From NCBI RefSeq assembly GCF_001039355.2, contig NW_019774725.1, positions 335,336-397,003 on the forward strand: DNA of 61,668 bases, in the 5' to 3' direction. Position 1 is the first letter of the stretch. The number at the start of each line of letters is the position of its first letter. Source of the DNA: Lingula anatina (taxonomy: Eukaryota > Brachiopoda > Lingulata > Lingulida > Lingulidae). Under the pieces are notes generated by a model, which saw nothing but the letters and a program-made list of their open reading frames with translations, searched no databases and was not told the origin of the DNA. Of this stretch, positions 12,901 through 22,930 are shown in pieces. Made by a program: the position numbers and the translations under genes.

Positions 12901-15900
12901 AAGTCACATTTTCCAGAAAACAGGCTACAAGGGTACCCATAGTTTTAACTCTACTATTACATAACAATGGGGAATACCCGCTTTAAGGGTCTGCCGTTAG
13001 ATGGCGTGGGGGTGAAAGCAGTCCTTCTAAAATCTCGCAGAATCTCGCTCACGGCTTTACACCAGAGTTTAACATGGAGCGTGTGCACGCGTTGCTGACA
13101 GTGAACCAACTCAAACTCAATTTACTTGAATGTGGTGCCATAACATCTGGATGAAAATGTGAATTGACTGGAAGGTATGTGTTTTCTTTTCATTAAGTGC
13201 TTGAAAAACACGNAAAATTTGAAAGAATAAGAATCGATTAAAACGTTGTCTTGTTGAGGGGTCTGGTTCAATCAAGCCATTTTTTTTTCTTGTCTCGAAG
13301 ATTACATACTGGAAATCTGGTAAGTTATGATTATAACACTGACAATAATTCTGATAATAAATACTGGTTAAAGGTATAATTCATGTTCTGATGGCTAAAC
13401 AAACTAAAAGCCAACATCACAACATTCAATCAAGACACTGTTGGGGTTTGAACTAATGCTGAAACACCTTTGGATCAGCAGTGATAATGTTTATGATATT
13501 CACTTAAGTCCATATTGACATTTTACCAAACTGTACAACCCACTCCACCTGTAAACATTTATTTTGGAAAGGCAAAGACAGCTCAGGGTAGCAGTACAAG
13601 TGCCCTTTGAAATGTTTACTACACCTACCGCAGTTAGTCCCTCGGATGGACCTTGCTGGAATTCCACCATCTTCGAAGGCCTCCCACACCACTTCTAAGA
13701 GGAGACGGACTTGAGGATCCATGTGATTTGCTTCATCTGAAAACAGTTTCATTGAATTTCAGTGAATAGTGAACTTTATCAGTCTACTAATTTGTTTAAA
13801 TGATTGTACTGTAACACTAAAAATGGTGCAAAATCTAATGCTCAAGCGTTTCAACCCTTTATTACTCTTGTTAACTGTTTCAAGTACTTCTTATTCTGTG
13901 TATGTCCACTTTACAAAATATAAATACATCAGCAAGGTCTGCTTAACACAACATGCCTTATGGACTGTTGTACTTCTAAGACCCCATTCCCATACCTAGA
14001 TCAATCTAGGTATGGGAATGGGGTCTAAGATGTACAGGATTTAGTAACTGGTTTATCAACTGACTCTTGGTCTTGTAGGTATATCAGCAACAACTTACAT
14101 TAATTGTTCAAGAGCTCATTTAGATATAAACCATTTACATGTGGGTTTTAGGATGGTTTATTTTTTAAAAGTCCTACTTCGAAAATGTAACACATGACGA
14201 TAAGTGATAACGAATTCTCACGTAGCAAGATCAAAGCTGCTGCGGATTGGACCAAGGTAGCTATTTTTGTGAACCAAGTAGGAGATACATGTGGAGGTGA
14301 TGTAATGGCTGGAAATGGAGCTTATTTACCACTCTCTCATTGGTCGGAATAAATTAAACACAGAGAAAACTGGGAGAAGATGTCTGTTATGCTCTTGTTT
14401 AAGTCACATTTTCCAGAAAACAGGCCTTCAGTCTGAGGTTGCCAAAGAAAATGATGTCAGAAGTTTGAAAGAGCAAAAGATTGCAGAGAATACGATGTTA
14501 AATGAGGTTATCGGAAACAGGTAAGAGCTTTAAATAACATTACCATTGGCGTCTTTATTGACCCCACCTTCAATAATTGCCAACCTCGTTCAAGTATCCA
14601 TCTCAGTATTTTAATAATTTATCGTGCCGCTCTGTTGACAAGGTGTTACTGCTCAAGCAACACAGGGTGACTCCTGCTCTCGCCACCAACACCAAACAAT
14701 TATTGAACCGAGCAAATATTTTCTTCCTTTCTTCTCATATAGCAACTATAAAATCCATTCTTAAGGTAAAACAAATTAAGATTAATTTGAACTGACATGC
14801 CATAAATTACACCTCACTATTAAGTATCAAGATTCATGTTGATCTCACATAAACTTCCATGGTGAGGTGAACTTCCATGATCTCATGAAGCGATGTCTGA
14901 AGAAAAAAATTTTCAGTTGATGATTGATGATATACCCCCCACCCCCTTCCACAATTATGTACATGTACATTGCTACAAGGGTACCCATAGTTTTAATTGT
15001 TTAATTGTTCATAACAATTACGAAGCTGATCATTGTGTAAATTAGAGATGCCAGTAGAAGAACATATTGACCTACCTAGCTTAAACATTGAAATACTTCA
15101 ACACCAATTATTTTTTAATATGCAGCTCCTAAGTGAGAGGGATACGTTTCTTACCAAGCGGTTGATAAAGGGGGTAGTTTTGACCATGTTCCATGAGAGC
15201 CATTCAGAGGGATACCATCATACCAAACAGGCACATGAGACATATGGGACAACGTACATCATTACCAAACAGGCACACAGGCAAAATTACCTGGGCAAGA
15301 CCGACTGAAGAAAACCACACCATGAGAAGAGAGAATGACTGCGGTGGATTTAGTGGTCACTACAATATTTTTTATTTTGGAACAGATTCATTAATCATTG
15401 GCAAGTATTGGAGATAGATATTCACACCAGGAACATCTATTTTACTCCACCTTTCCTGCCAAAATGAAGAGTGTTATCCCTTTGCATTATTGTACACTAT
15501 ATGTGGTATGTTTCAACCTCAGTACATATTTTCTTCATACAAAATTGCAATGTAAAAATATACCTGGAGGCATCTTAAAAAACAGTCTATCGAAGGACAA
15601 TAGGTCTTGCTCTAGGTAGCCCCCTCCTCTCACATACAGCTTGCCTGGAGTCTTCGGTGTAGGATGATAAAAATGGTTGACATCGAATCTGTCATCTGGT
15701 AGTGGTCTGGTACAGTCAATGCCTTTAAGAAGCACCTTGGATACAAAAAGTAAAATGAAGTTAAAAAGCTAGATTTAATTCTTGCAAAGTTATAATCGTG
15801 TAGATCATCGATTTTGCCCTTTTTGAAAGCTTGCACCAAATACACACTAGGCCAATATCCTGGTATGCATTGTCATTGTGAGTTTTAATATATATATATA

Positions 15901-16223
15901 TATATAGCCCCAGTAGTCACGGCTCCCTGTTTTGATGGCTATTATTGAACATTTAATTTTCCCACATGTTGTAATTATCTTCAAAGGACAGTTCATGCTG
16001 TGATAAAGATATGACATTACAAACTTTACTCACTTTTTGGAACTATTGTTGCATAATCGGAACCTGGTTAATGTTTTAAAAAAGATACACTTACCTCCCA
16101 AAAGTCCTTGACGTTATTAATTTCCCCTGGGAAACGACAACCGATTCCAACAATTGCAACTTTCTTGTTTTCAGGTAGCCAAGTAGGCATTTGACATGGT
16201 TCTTTTTTGCGTCTTTGAGGCAT
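1505..16223 (-). CDS. PKS copy A: animal FAS-like type I polyketide synthase, 7 coding exons
   Basis: Predicted join on the minus strand: 16223-16095, 15735-15564, 13736-13629 (or the duplicate 11270-11163), 10179-9194, 8811-8446, 7261-7168, 6915-1505. Lengths 129+172+108+986+366+94+5411 give 7266 bases, 2421 residues plus stop; all junctions have GT/AG and compatible phases (0,1,1,0,0,1). Domains by residue: KS about 20-460 (C192, H327, H367), AT about 555-870 (GHSVGE, S650), DH about 930-1190 (H975, D1155), pseudoKR about 1240-1410, degenerate ER about 1470-1775, KR about 1790-2000 (TGGAKGMG; K1901, S1927, Y1940, N1944), ACP (GLDSLM, S2102), TE about 2180-2421 (S2255, D2368, H2398). Cytosolic iterative synthase of the animal FAS-like PKS (AFPK) class by architecture; exact product unknown. 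Not a conventional FAS: the ER lacks its NADPH loop and the TE is of another type. Confidence 0.9.
7168..7261 (-). CDS. PKS A exon 6 (AT helical segment)
   Basis: 94 bases, too short for simple ORF calling. Acceptor CCCAATTCAG, then AAC TTT GAT and on to the donor CAAACAG|GTAAATA. Encodes [20 protein letters not shown] and DLINQT, fitting between the AT GMGTQ motif of exon 5 and [18 protein letters not shown] at the start of exon 7. Leaves one base to complete a Glu codon. The same exon is found at 41175-41268 in copy B. Confidence 0.83.
7636..8380. mobile_element. Decayed Tc1/mariner-like element, transposase lost (PKS A intron 5)
   Basis: Left end ACAGACTTGACATTGTAAAC and right end, in reverse, ACTTGGCACTTACTG; interior similar to 41634-43775 in copy B but lacking the transposase part. 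The same ends occur at 53450-53560 in a very short derivative. Present in both PKS paralogs, hence older than the duplication. Confidence 0.5.
8446..8811 (-). CDS. PKS A exon 5 (KS-AT linker and AT N-terminus)
   Basis: 366 bases in phase 0-0, acceptor GTGAATAG and donor AATCCAG|GTATGA. Begins [15 protein letters not shown] (linker domain) and ends with [17 protein letters not shown], the AT opening motif equivalent to GQGxQ. Copy B has the same length and splice sites at 43854-44219. Confidence 0.88.
8871..8912. repeat. TTTG microsatellite
   Basis: About 10 units in PKS A intron 4, with one TTTA unit. Confidence 0.9.
9194..10179 (-). CDS. PKS A exon 4 (KS catalytic core)
   Basis: 986 bases, acceptor GCTTTCAG and donor AATTAAG|GTAAAG. 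Carries the whole KS triad: [10 protein letters not shown] (C192), [12 protein letters not shown] (H327) and [12 protein letters not shown] (H367), then the [12 protein letters not shown] strand. Ends in phase 0 at the KS-AT linker (GPQIK). In copy B only the first 111 bases of this exon are present before a gap. Confidence 0.93.
11163..11270 (-). CDS. PKS A exon 3, proximal copy (duplicate across a scaffold gap)
   Basis: Same 108-base exon, same splice sites and same encoded residues as 13629-13736. I saw only a synonymous difference (a Phe codon). It sits left of the gap at 13213 and is contiguous with exon 4. Because the exon is symmetric (phase 1-1), including both copies would keep the frame but repeat 36 residues inside the KS fold, which is unlikely to be functional. 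Best read as the second haplotype of the same exon; a real tandem exon duplication is the alternative. Confidence 0.7.
11491..12177. mobile_element. PIF/Harbinger-like MITE with TAA target duplication
   Basis: 687 bases flanked by TAA (11488-11490, 12178-12180). Inverted ends carry TTTCACACAGACCACGAATC. The near-identical block right of the gap has the empty site GCTTAACACA (13941-13950). Inside, units of roughly 100 bases rich in CACGAATCC and ATTCGTA repeat in tandem. No transposase. Confidence 0.8.
13213..13213. other. Scaffold gap (single N)
   Basis: One N between two blocks that repeat each other. A one-base N is likely a placeholder for an unknown or negative gap size. Confidence 0.95.
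13629..13736 (-). CDS. PKS A exon 3, distal copy (KS MDPQ helix)
   Basis: 108 bases, acceptor GTTTTCAG and donor TGCG|GTAGG, phase 1 on both sides. Encodes [20 protein letters not shown] and then the segment ending TNCG, the conserved KS helix before the active-site exon. It sits right of the scaffold gap at 13213 and is contiguous with exon 2. An almost identical exon lies at 11163-11270, so only one is expected in the mRNA. Confidence 0.8.
13979..14026. repeat. Near-perfect 23-bp palindrome
   Basis: Arms AGACCCCATTCCCATACC.. with a 2-base spacer and exact reverse complement. The counterpart at about 12209-12260 is slightly decayed. Could form a cruciform or hairpin; may be a foldback element. 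Confidence 0.6.
15564..15735 (-). CDS. PKS A exon 2 (KS N-terminal region)
   Basis: 172 bases; acceptor TATCCAAG and donor CCTCCAG|GTATA. Encodes [18 protein letters not shown] and onward to [13 protein letters not shown], the usual KS segment between the first strand and the MDPQ helix. Starts in phase 0 and leaves one base (G) for the split Asp codon completed by exon 3. The protein sequence is almost identical in copy B (KMPP versus KMSP at the end). Confidence 0.88.
16095..16223 (-). CDS. PKS A exon 1 (start codon, KS N-terminus)
   Basis: 43 codons beginning MPQRRKKEP and containing [12 protein letters not shown], the standard opening strand of KS domains. The donor GAG|GTAAG follows codon 43 in phase 0. 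The ATG is chosen because a good acceptor (TTTTTCTCTAG) ends two bases before it, so the exon starts at 16225 and everything upstream must be a noncoding exon. Copy B keeps the same arrangement. Confidence 0.88.
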
Positions 16224-16225
16224 AT

Positions 16226-16227
16226 CT
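16226..16227 (-). promoter_or_regulatory. Splice acceptor of the 5' UTR intron, PKS A
   Basis: Pyrimidine-rich TTTTTCTCTAG directly abuts ATATGCC with the initiator ATG two bases into the exon. Copy B has TTTTTCTGTAG at the same place. It implies a long first intron and an upstream noncoding exon. Confidence 0.65.
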
Positions 16228-16944
16228 AGAGAAAAATGTGACAAATACAAAAGTAGATTTCTGCTCTGGGTACCTACACATTGCTCATTGGGTGCACGAA
16301 ACAAAACTCAAAATTGCCTAATTATAATCCAATTCATGATCACATTGCAAATTCTTCTACCCTATGGTGCAGTGTCTGGTCCACAATTGTTATTAATCAT
16401 TATTGGACCTTCCTGGAAAGTAGGCAATTAAAAAACATAGTACAAAAACAATCTCATTTAAAATGCAATATAATTGTCAAACCACCAAAAATTTGAATTT
16501 TTAGGAATTTTATAGGTTTTTTAAGCTCTATGTAAGTTAACACTTGGCTTCCATCTTCCCCATAGTATTCTTATTCTTTCATATATATATATTTGCAAAG
16601 AAGGTTTCAATTTATATTATGATCCATTAGTTTGTACCATAGCCCTATTCTCCATATTTTATCGAAGGCAGCCTTACCATGAAAGCAAAAAAAAAATTAA
16701 ATGCGATCAAGATATCTATGTCAAAGTTTTTAGAGTAAATATGTGATCAATGGTTGAATAGTTGGCTCGGAAACCTTGGTTATCTTTTTATATGTCAAAA
16801 AGTTATTAGAGAAATCGGCTAATCTTTTACACAATATGGAGTGAATACTTTGCCCAGGCAACTAAGTACAGTAATTGGTCGTTAGTTCCTCAGATCATTC
16901 ATATTTCCTTTATTCTTATAGATTGGAATAATAGTGCATTCAAG
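16228..16944. other. Start of PKS A 5' intron, nothing recognised
   Basis: AT-rich, no ORF with coding character, no inverted ends seen. A short TA run lies at 16573-16590. Confidence 0.5.
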
Positions 16945-18716
16945 TCATGCTTCTGGCAAAATACTAGTATTGAGTGCCATACTAAACAATTTTAAATAAA
17001 TTGGTAACATAAAGGTAACACAGAGCACTTTTGTTTTCCTTTGATTTTTTATTGTATTTTGGAATTCAACCACAGTAATTGGTACATGAAGCATTTCATT
17101 TTTGAATTTTTTTTTGCTGGTCTTTAATCCACCTCTGCCAAAATTGGTCTGCAAGTAACTGTGCGTGTTTCCACTGTTCATTATATTGATCATGCTTTGT
17201 GAAATTGTCAGCAGACAAGCAGGAGGGATTCAAACGCAGCAACAGTAGTTGGTTGGGTGACAAGGTTTCTAAGTCGTAGTGATGGTCTGCTTTGCGTTTC
17301 AATGGGCGATCATTTGCGATTTTCTCAATTTCAGCAAGCATGATAAGTCATGTCTCATCATCCACCAATTTATTTCCCAAGATAGAACGCATAATTTTCC
17401 GTACTGGTCTGATTGAACGCTCCCATACGCCACCTGCATGGCTTGCACATGGTTTGCAATTGAGATACCACTGAATGTTGGAGAAGTGATAAAGAAATGA
17501 TGTAACAATCGCTCTACACCATCAAATACTTCCAAAGACGCAATGGCATGTACCTGAGCTGATTTACTCATAACTTCTCCATCATTTCCTGGAAGTTCGT
17601 GTAGTGGGTAGATTATCTGTTTTTTTTTTTTTTTTTCGACCAGTATAACTCGGGCTGGTACAAAAAGCTGGGCCATGTAACCAACGCTGTATGTCTTCAC
17701 CACTGTCACTTCTGAGCTGTATTCCCCTTGAAAGGTAATCTGCTGGGTTATGATCAGAATTAACATGGTATCACTGCGAAGGTGTCCATGAAACATCATG
17801 TATCATTTAAAGACGATTGGCAACAAACACAAAAACGTGGAATCTGATCGCAGAATTCTGAATAAACTGGAGAACAATCATAGAATCTGTCCAGAAAATA
17901 ACGCGATGAATATCATGATCAATGGGCACTTGAAGCTCCTCCAAGATTTGTTTGTGAACTTTCGCAGGCAATGTTGCAGCTGTCAGCTCCATTCATAGAA
18001 CAGTCACTGTTTTCAGAGGCAATACACGTGTTTTCCCACAGACTATGTTGCAATATACTTGCTGGTTAATATCAACAAACAGCAGGTAGAAAACAACGCT
18101 GTCTGTAGCCAGATAATGAGGCAATGGTTCAAGGGACTGTATATCTGCTAAATAAGTTGATTTCTAGCATCTTGCGACTTCAATTGTAAATTGTCCAAAC
18201 CTTCTCTCCACTGTGCCCATGCATTTAGATGCTGCAAAGCCCATTGGGTCATAAATTGATACAATAAATGACAAAATACTTATTCGAGTATCCTTTACAT
18301 CGCTCTCATGGACAAAGTATCCAAATGTTTTCATTTTCTATGTTCCACTTTATGCCTAATACATGTCCTATTGGCTGTTTGTCTATGTTTGTTTCTGACT
18401 GATGGCGCGTGCTCTGTCGTAGGTATGCTTGATAGAACTTCTTCCTGGTTGGTAATCCACTTGGTGAGATGAAATACACCTTTATGCAGTAACGTGGTGA
18501 GCTGAATGATCATCTTCTCAGCTTCATCAATGCTCCCTTTCTGCATTTTGAGGGGGAGCGTAGACTGTACAACTTGCAGATTAGTAGTGGCAAACGTGTG
18601 CACTGCCATTTGTTATTCTTCTGGTTGTTATTCTTCTGGCATCACGATCATCAGGATGTACTTCCACTTGATGATACTTTTGTTCAATAGCAGCAACAAT
18701 GGTTATCTTTTTCTGG

Positions 18717-18771
<55 letters not shown>

Positions 18772-18844
18772 CCAAAATGAGTCTGTTATGTGTTTCAAGC
18801 CTGGAAATAACTTGCTTCTGGTTCTAGTATGACATAGCCTTTTT

Positions 18845-18875
<31 letters not shown>

Positions 18876-19110
18876 TCTTTATTTTTATTTTTATTTTTAT
18901 TTTTTTGGCTTCAAGTCTGGTACTGTCTGTTCTCTATTAGTTTTAAAGTTTCCGATGAAAACTGGGTATAATACAGGATCACTGTTGAAATACAAATACT
19001 CACGTTTAGGCATTTCTTGATTGAGTGTGATCTCTTTCAATGCTCTTTGCTGCTGTTGCAATGAAATGCTGGGTGGAAATGAAATAATGTACAAACTCAT
19101 GGGGTATACC
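16945..19110 (-). mobile_element. BEL/Pao LTR retrotransposon, decayed and internally deleted
   Basis: Minus-strand pieces appear in canonical order: Gag-like MPKREYLYFNSDPVLYPVF (about 18900-19010), reverse-transcriptase piece LLHKGVFHLTKWITNQEEVL (about 18430-18510), RNase H-like MELTAATLPAKVHKQI with FWTDSMIVLQFI (17807-17992), integrase pieces (about 17360-17480), and the C-terminal tail NDRPLKRKADHHYDLETLSP (17100-17310). Numerous frameshifts and a 52-base poly-T (18720-18771) interrupt it. No flanking LTRs recognised. Confidence 0.75.
18720..18771. repeat. Poly-T tract, 52 bases
   Basis: Uninterrupted T run inside the BEL/Pao relic, followed at about 18840-18900 by a TTTA/TTTTTA repeat. 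Prone to assembly length errors. Confidence 0.9.
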
Positions 19111-20005
19111 CTGAGTGTCAGAGCAACGTAAAAGCTAGCTTGTTAAATATACCTTGTGATGGAGTCGCTTTTACTAGTATTGCTGATATGGGTTATATAT
19201 GAAATCAAGATCGAGCTGGCAATACCGGAATCTAGAACCTAGGGTAATAGGGTACCACCCTGATTGAAAAGTTATCAAATATGCAAATGATTAACTTCTT
19301 GTGTTAGATGCATTAGCCTGCTCCTCTAACACAATAAAAGGCAAACTAAACCCTACACTCCCCAGTTAAGTGATGGCCTAGGGTAAATCACAGCGCTCAA
19401 GAATTCTCTTTTGACCCTGCAAAGAAAGAACCGCGCTTAGAATGGGTCCATCAACTTAATTGCAGTCAATTGCTTCATTTTCGGATAAATTGAGATTCCT
19501 TCTTGAAGTTTGTTGTTTTGATGGCTAACCCCGTGTTCAATGTAATGTTTGTACGACGTTTCCTGAACACTGTGTGGTGAAAACAATTGCTCACAACCAC
19601 TTTTTATTGAGACGAAGTTGAGCAAATGGATTGCCTGGCCTGTTTAATCTCTTGATTTGTGTCCCATAGGGCAATGCTGGGATACTCTAAACTGGGGTGT
19701 TTGAAAAGGAGAGATACAGAAAACTATTGGACAAACTGAGAAAGGCGTTTGTTGAGGAACGGGTCGATCGTGACCAGTGATAATGCAGAAATTGTAAAAT
19801 GGTGAATTTTCATTTGTATATGTAATTTAGGATTTCTCTTTCTTCTAGACAATGTTTCACACAATGTTTCACACCAAAATAAAACGGGTCGATCGTACAG
19901 TTTAAGTCAGTACTTCTAGAACTTGAGCAGGGCTTTCACGACATTCTTCATGTAAGTCTGCACTTGAGAATAATAGGGTGACACTGGGATTCAGCACAAC
20001 TCCTC
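19111..20005. other. PKS A 5' intron, unassigned repeats
   Basis: Includes 19165-19250, whose reverse complement recurs at 59812-59890, and two CGGGTCGATCGT motifs (19758, 19883). No gene. Confidence 0.4.
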
Positions 20006-20007
20006 TT

Positions 20008-20046
<39 letters not shown>

Positions 20047-20050
20047 TTTG
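20006..20050. repeat. TTTA microsatellite
   Basis: About 11 units; not present at the matching place in unit B (54250). Confidence 0.9.
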
Positions 20051-20544
20051 AGAAAATGGTGATTAATGAACAATTGATCGCCAAAAGGAACTCAAACGGT
20101 AAACGTTCAACAAAAATACTGTCACTTAAAGTTAGAACATGAAATAATAATGATTATAATAAAAACACTAATGGTCTGGTTGAATGTTGCATCCGTCTTA
20201 CTTATTGAAACCTTGGACATAATAAGATCTTTTTATGTCCAAGTTGAAACCATACTGAAACCTTAGGCTACTGAAATCACGGATGTAATGTTCTGTTGGA
20301 ATATTCAATCATTTTATAAAGAGTGTATTTTTGTAAAAATGTAGAGTGATGTGTATTCCACGCTATTTTTAGGTTTGGACTTGTATAATCGGTCTCTGTT
20401 GAGAAACCTGTTTTAACTGTGTTAATATTTGTCCAACTTCAATAAGCAAATTTCGCTCGTTTACTCTACTAGCTATTATACTTATTCCTTCCTCAGCACG
20501 AAAATAAAGGTCCCTAAACAACAAGAGTTTGAAGAAATGCCCCG

Positions 20545-20880
20545 CACCTGTGAAGCAAGTTACTAGCTTTTTTGTGTTTGACACTCGACTCTCAAAGAGA
20601 ATCAGTCTGCGATCACCCGATATTTGTACTGGTTTTATTTTGCGCTTGCCAAGGCTAACATTTACGTCACGACCCGATTTCATAATAGCGAATAAAAAAC
20701 AAAATATGGCGGCGCCCATGCACCTAAATCTAGCGATTGTGAATGTTCCAGTTGAAGGCTTTTAACAGAAAAAAGGCTAGAAAGGGATTGTATTGAGCTG
20801 ACAGATACTCAATCGTTGCTTTGGAGTAAATGAAGCAACAGGAAAACAGACTATAAGGTATTTCAGTAAATAAGGGTTAA
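20545..20880. repeat. Upstream conserved block, copy 1
   Basis: Contains CTCGACTCTCAAAGAGAATC, ACATTTACGTCACGACC and ATGGCGGCGCCCATG. The last resembles a YY1-type site and TTACGTCA a CRE-like site. Further copies at 24060-24540, 54690-55560 and 59690-60250. Could be an ancient promoter-like repeat; no coding content. Confidence 0.5.
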
Positions 20881-20920
20881 ATTTGACTTACTGTTGTGTT
20901 TCGCTGTTTTTGTAATCTTG

Positions 20921-20921
<1 letters not shown>

Positions 20922-20967
<46 letters not shown>
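20922..20967. repeat. TA microsatellite
   Basis: About 23 TA units in the 5' intron of PKS A. Confidence 0.9.
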
Positions 20968-20971
<4 letters not shown>

Positions 20972-21033
20972 TATTTCTGAGTGAGATGTCAGGATGAACA
21001 AAACTAGGCCTATTTACATACTACATGCAATGG

Positions 21034-22313
21034 AGGGGGTCCGCCATATAGATAAACGTCCCAATAAAATATTCGTCCCGATAGATACGTCTCTATACAT
21101 ACACGTCTCAATAGATTTACGTCTCGTTAAATTTACGTTCCGATAGATCCACCAACAGTTTCCTATAAACCCACGTATCTTTAGATCCAGGTACCGCTAG
21201 ATCCATCTATCTGACATCGTAATTAATCGGCTAAAATGCCAATATAAACTTGAGATACAGGTATGAGGCTTTCGAGATGCGAGTACTGACCCACTCAGTG
21301 AGATGACTTAAATACAACCTGATATTTATTTATTTATATATTTATTAGGTGTTCAAACAAGACATAGGCCTACATGTACGTTCGCGTCTACACGTCTTTA
21401 CTATCGTTTACTATCATTTACTCCATTCCGCAATGTAGGCCCTACGCACGTAATTTCATCAATGTAAACTACTTGGACATAAAAACGACACAAATTCGTT
21501 ATTATGTCCAAGATGTAAGTAGCTTCTATATATATAGAGCCGATTTTTGCCTGCAAACTTTGGGTATGTTTGTCAACCATACAGTAGGCCTAATATGGTT
21601 TCTATCAAGTATACAAGACAGTTATCAGGCAGAATCATTCATGAAATGCCCAAATAAATCATACACAGTAGGCCTATAAAATAAGAAGGGTTTACTTGTA
21701 AAACTCTTAACATTATTTCATCAACTTTTGCCGAGTTCTTAATTGACGGGGATGGTGTGTGTGTGTGTGTGTGTTTTCTTGGATCAATCGCTATGAAAAA
21801 ATATATAAACTTAGGTTCCTGTCAGAAGCCTTCGTAATCAAAACTAAATGAATGTAACATGAAAATAACAAAACATCTAGTGAAATCATAAATTTCCGTC
21901 AGATAATGCATTAGTAGGCCTAATGTAAATTACCCGAGTATTGCGTAAAAACGATCTATAGTAGAATAATAAATTGCTGAAAGGATTAATATGTGTACTC
22001 TCGTTTTAAACAGTGCATTTTATGTACTGAGTAGTATACCAACCATTTTGAGCAATAGTGTACCTGTAATGGATCTATCGGTATTTGGATCTAAAAATAC
22101 ATGGATCTATAGGTATGTGGATGTAAAGGACGTGGGTTTATGAGGACGTCGTATCTATAGGAACGCAAATTTATAGGACGGTGGTAAAAAATCGGATCTA
22201 TCGGTATTTAAATCTAAAAAGACGTTTTTTCAGTTTTCCCTTTATGTATCTATCGGGAACGGGAGTATAGAGACGTGTAATATTTTGGGACTAAATTTTA
22301 TCCGTACGTACCC
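21034..22313. mobile_element. 1.28-kb foldback-type element with 6-bp target duplication
   Basis: Flanked by CAATGG (21028-21033, 22314-22319). Unit B has one CAATGG and no insert at 55600-55605. Terminal regions contain many copies of GATCTATAGGTA / CGTCTCTATA-like motifs in opposite orientations. No long ORF. Lies in the 5' intron of PKS A. Confidence 0.65.
21755..21774. repeat. GT microsatellite
   Basis: About 10 GT units inside the 1.28-kb foldback element. Confidence 0.85.
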
Positions 22314-22777
22314 CAATGGCGATAGAATAAACAATTTATTGACCTGTTTTAGCTTTCACATGTCCATCATCCAGTAAGAAATAAAAAATAGGCCTATATA
22401 TAGTTTCAATGAGTGCAAACTTCTAGGGTAATCACTCAATAGGTACAACCATTGAAATGAGCAATTAATAGCTTTACTGGCATGAAAATGGACACCAATC
22501 GTAATTGTTTTCTTCAGTTTGCTATGGTTTTAATCAAGATAGACTTGATGCCTTTTTAGCGTTTTAGACCCTATCAGTAATAGAACAATGAAACATATTC
22601 AAAGCCTTTAATACCCCTGCTAACACAAAAACGTTGCTTAGATGTATGTTTAACCAAAGTTTTTTCATAGCTTTTAATGTGTTATCTTTTTAACATTTTC
22701 AAAAACGTAACTGGGTAAATATAACCGACAGATGTCAACATGTTTAGACCAGTATGACAGTAAGTGATAAAACTTAC

Positions 22778-22930
22778 CTTGAGTTTAACTGATTCAGATT
22801 CGGCTACGATTAACCCAGCCCGTCCGTTTGAGATGAAGCTAGAAAACAGGTTTTCATAAAAAAGTGACAAGCTGAAAATAGAAAACAGTGTTTTTAGAAA
22901 CGAATTGAATAGCCGACTAGGAAGTAACGG
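22778..22930 (-). promoter_or_regulatory. Candidate noncoding first exon and promoter region, PKS A
   Basis: On the minus strand the block ends with a consensus donor, AACTCAAG|GTAAGTTTT, at 22777. Just upstream are an inverted CCAAT box (22953-22957) and a palindromic CACGTG E-box (22988-22993). Unit B keeps the donor (56275), CCAAT (56451-56455) and CACGTG (56482-56487). The ATG inside the block in unit A is not conserved in B, so it is probably UTR. Conservation could reflect the recent duplication rather than function. The exon start is not resolved; the AT-rich TATA-like stretch is in the opposite orientation. Confidence 0.35.

Larger units (their letters stand above)
10748..12935. repeat. 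Block duplicated across gap 13213, left copy
   Basis: Begins AAAATTGAAAGAATAAGAAT and contains exon 3, a hairpin-forming palindrome and a unique 687-bp MITE. Closely matches 13214-14427 with indels. Its left flank (10660-10748) is shared with PKS B at 48375, whereas the right copy starts exactly at the gap. This fits two unmerged haplotype contigs. Confidence 0.8.
13214..14427. repeat. Block duplicated across gap 13213, right copy
   Basis: Starts at the base after the N. Same order as 10748-12935 without the MITE and without about 270 bases (12400-12675). Continues into the intron leading to exon 2. Confidence 0.8.

Noticed and set aside
11163-13736. mRNA containing both exon 3 copies in tandem
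   Set aside because: Would repeat a KS helix segment; the gap and shared flanks point to two haplotypes instead.
18581-18775. ORF beginning with a long poly-Lys run
   Set aside because: It is the complement of the 52-base poly-T tract inside a decayed retrotransposon.
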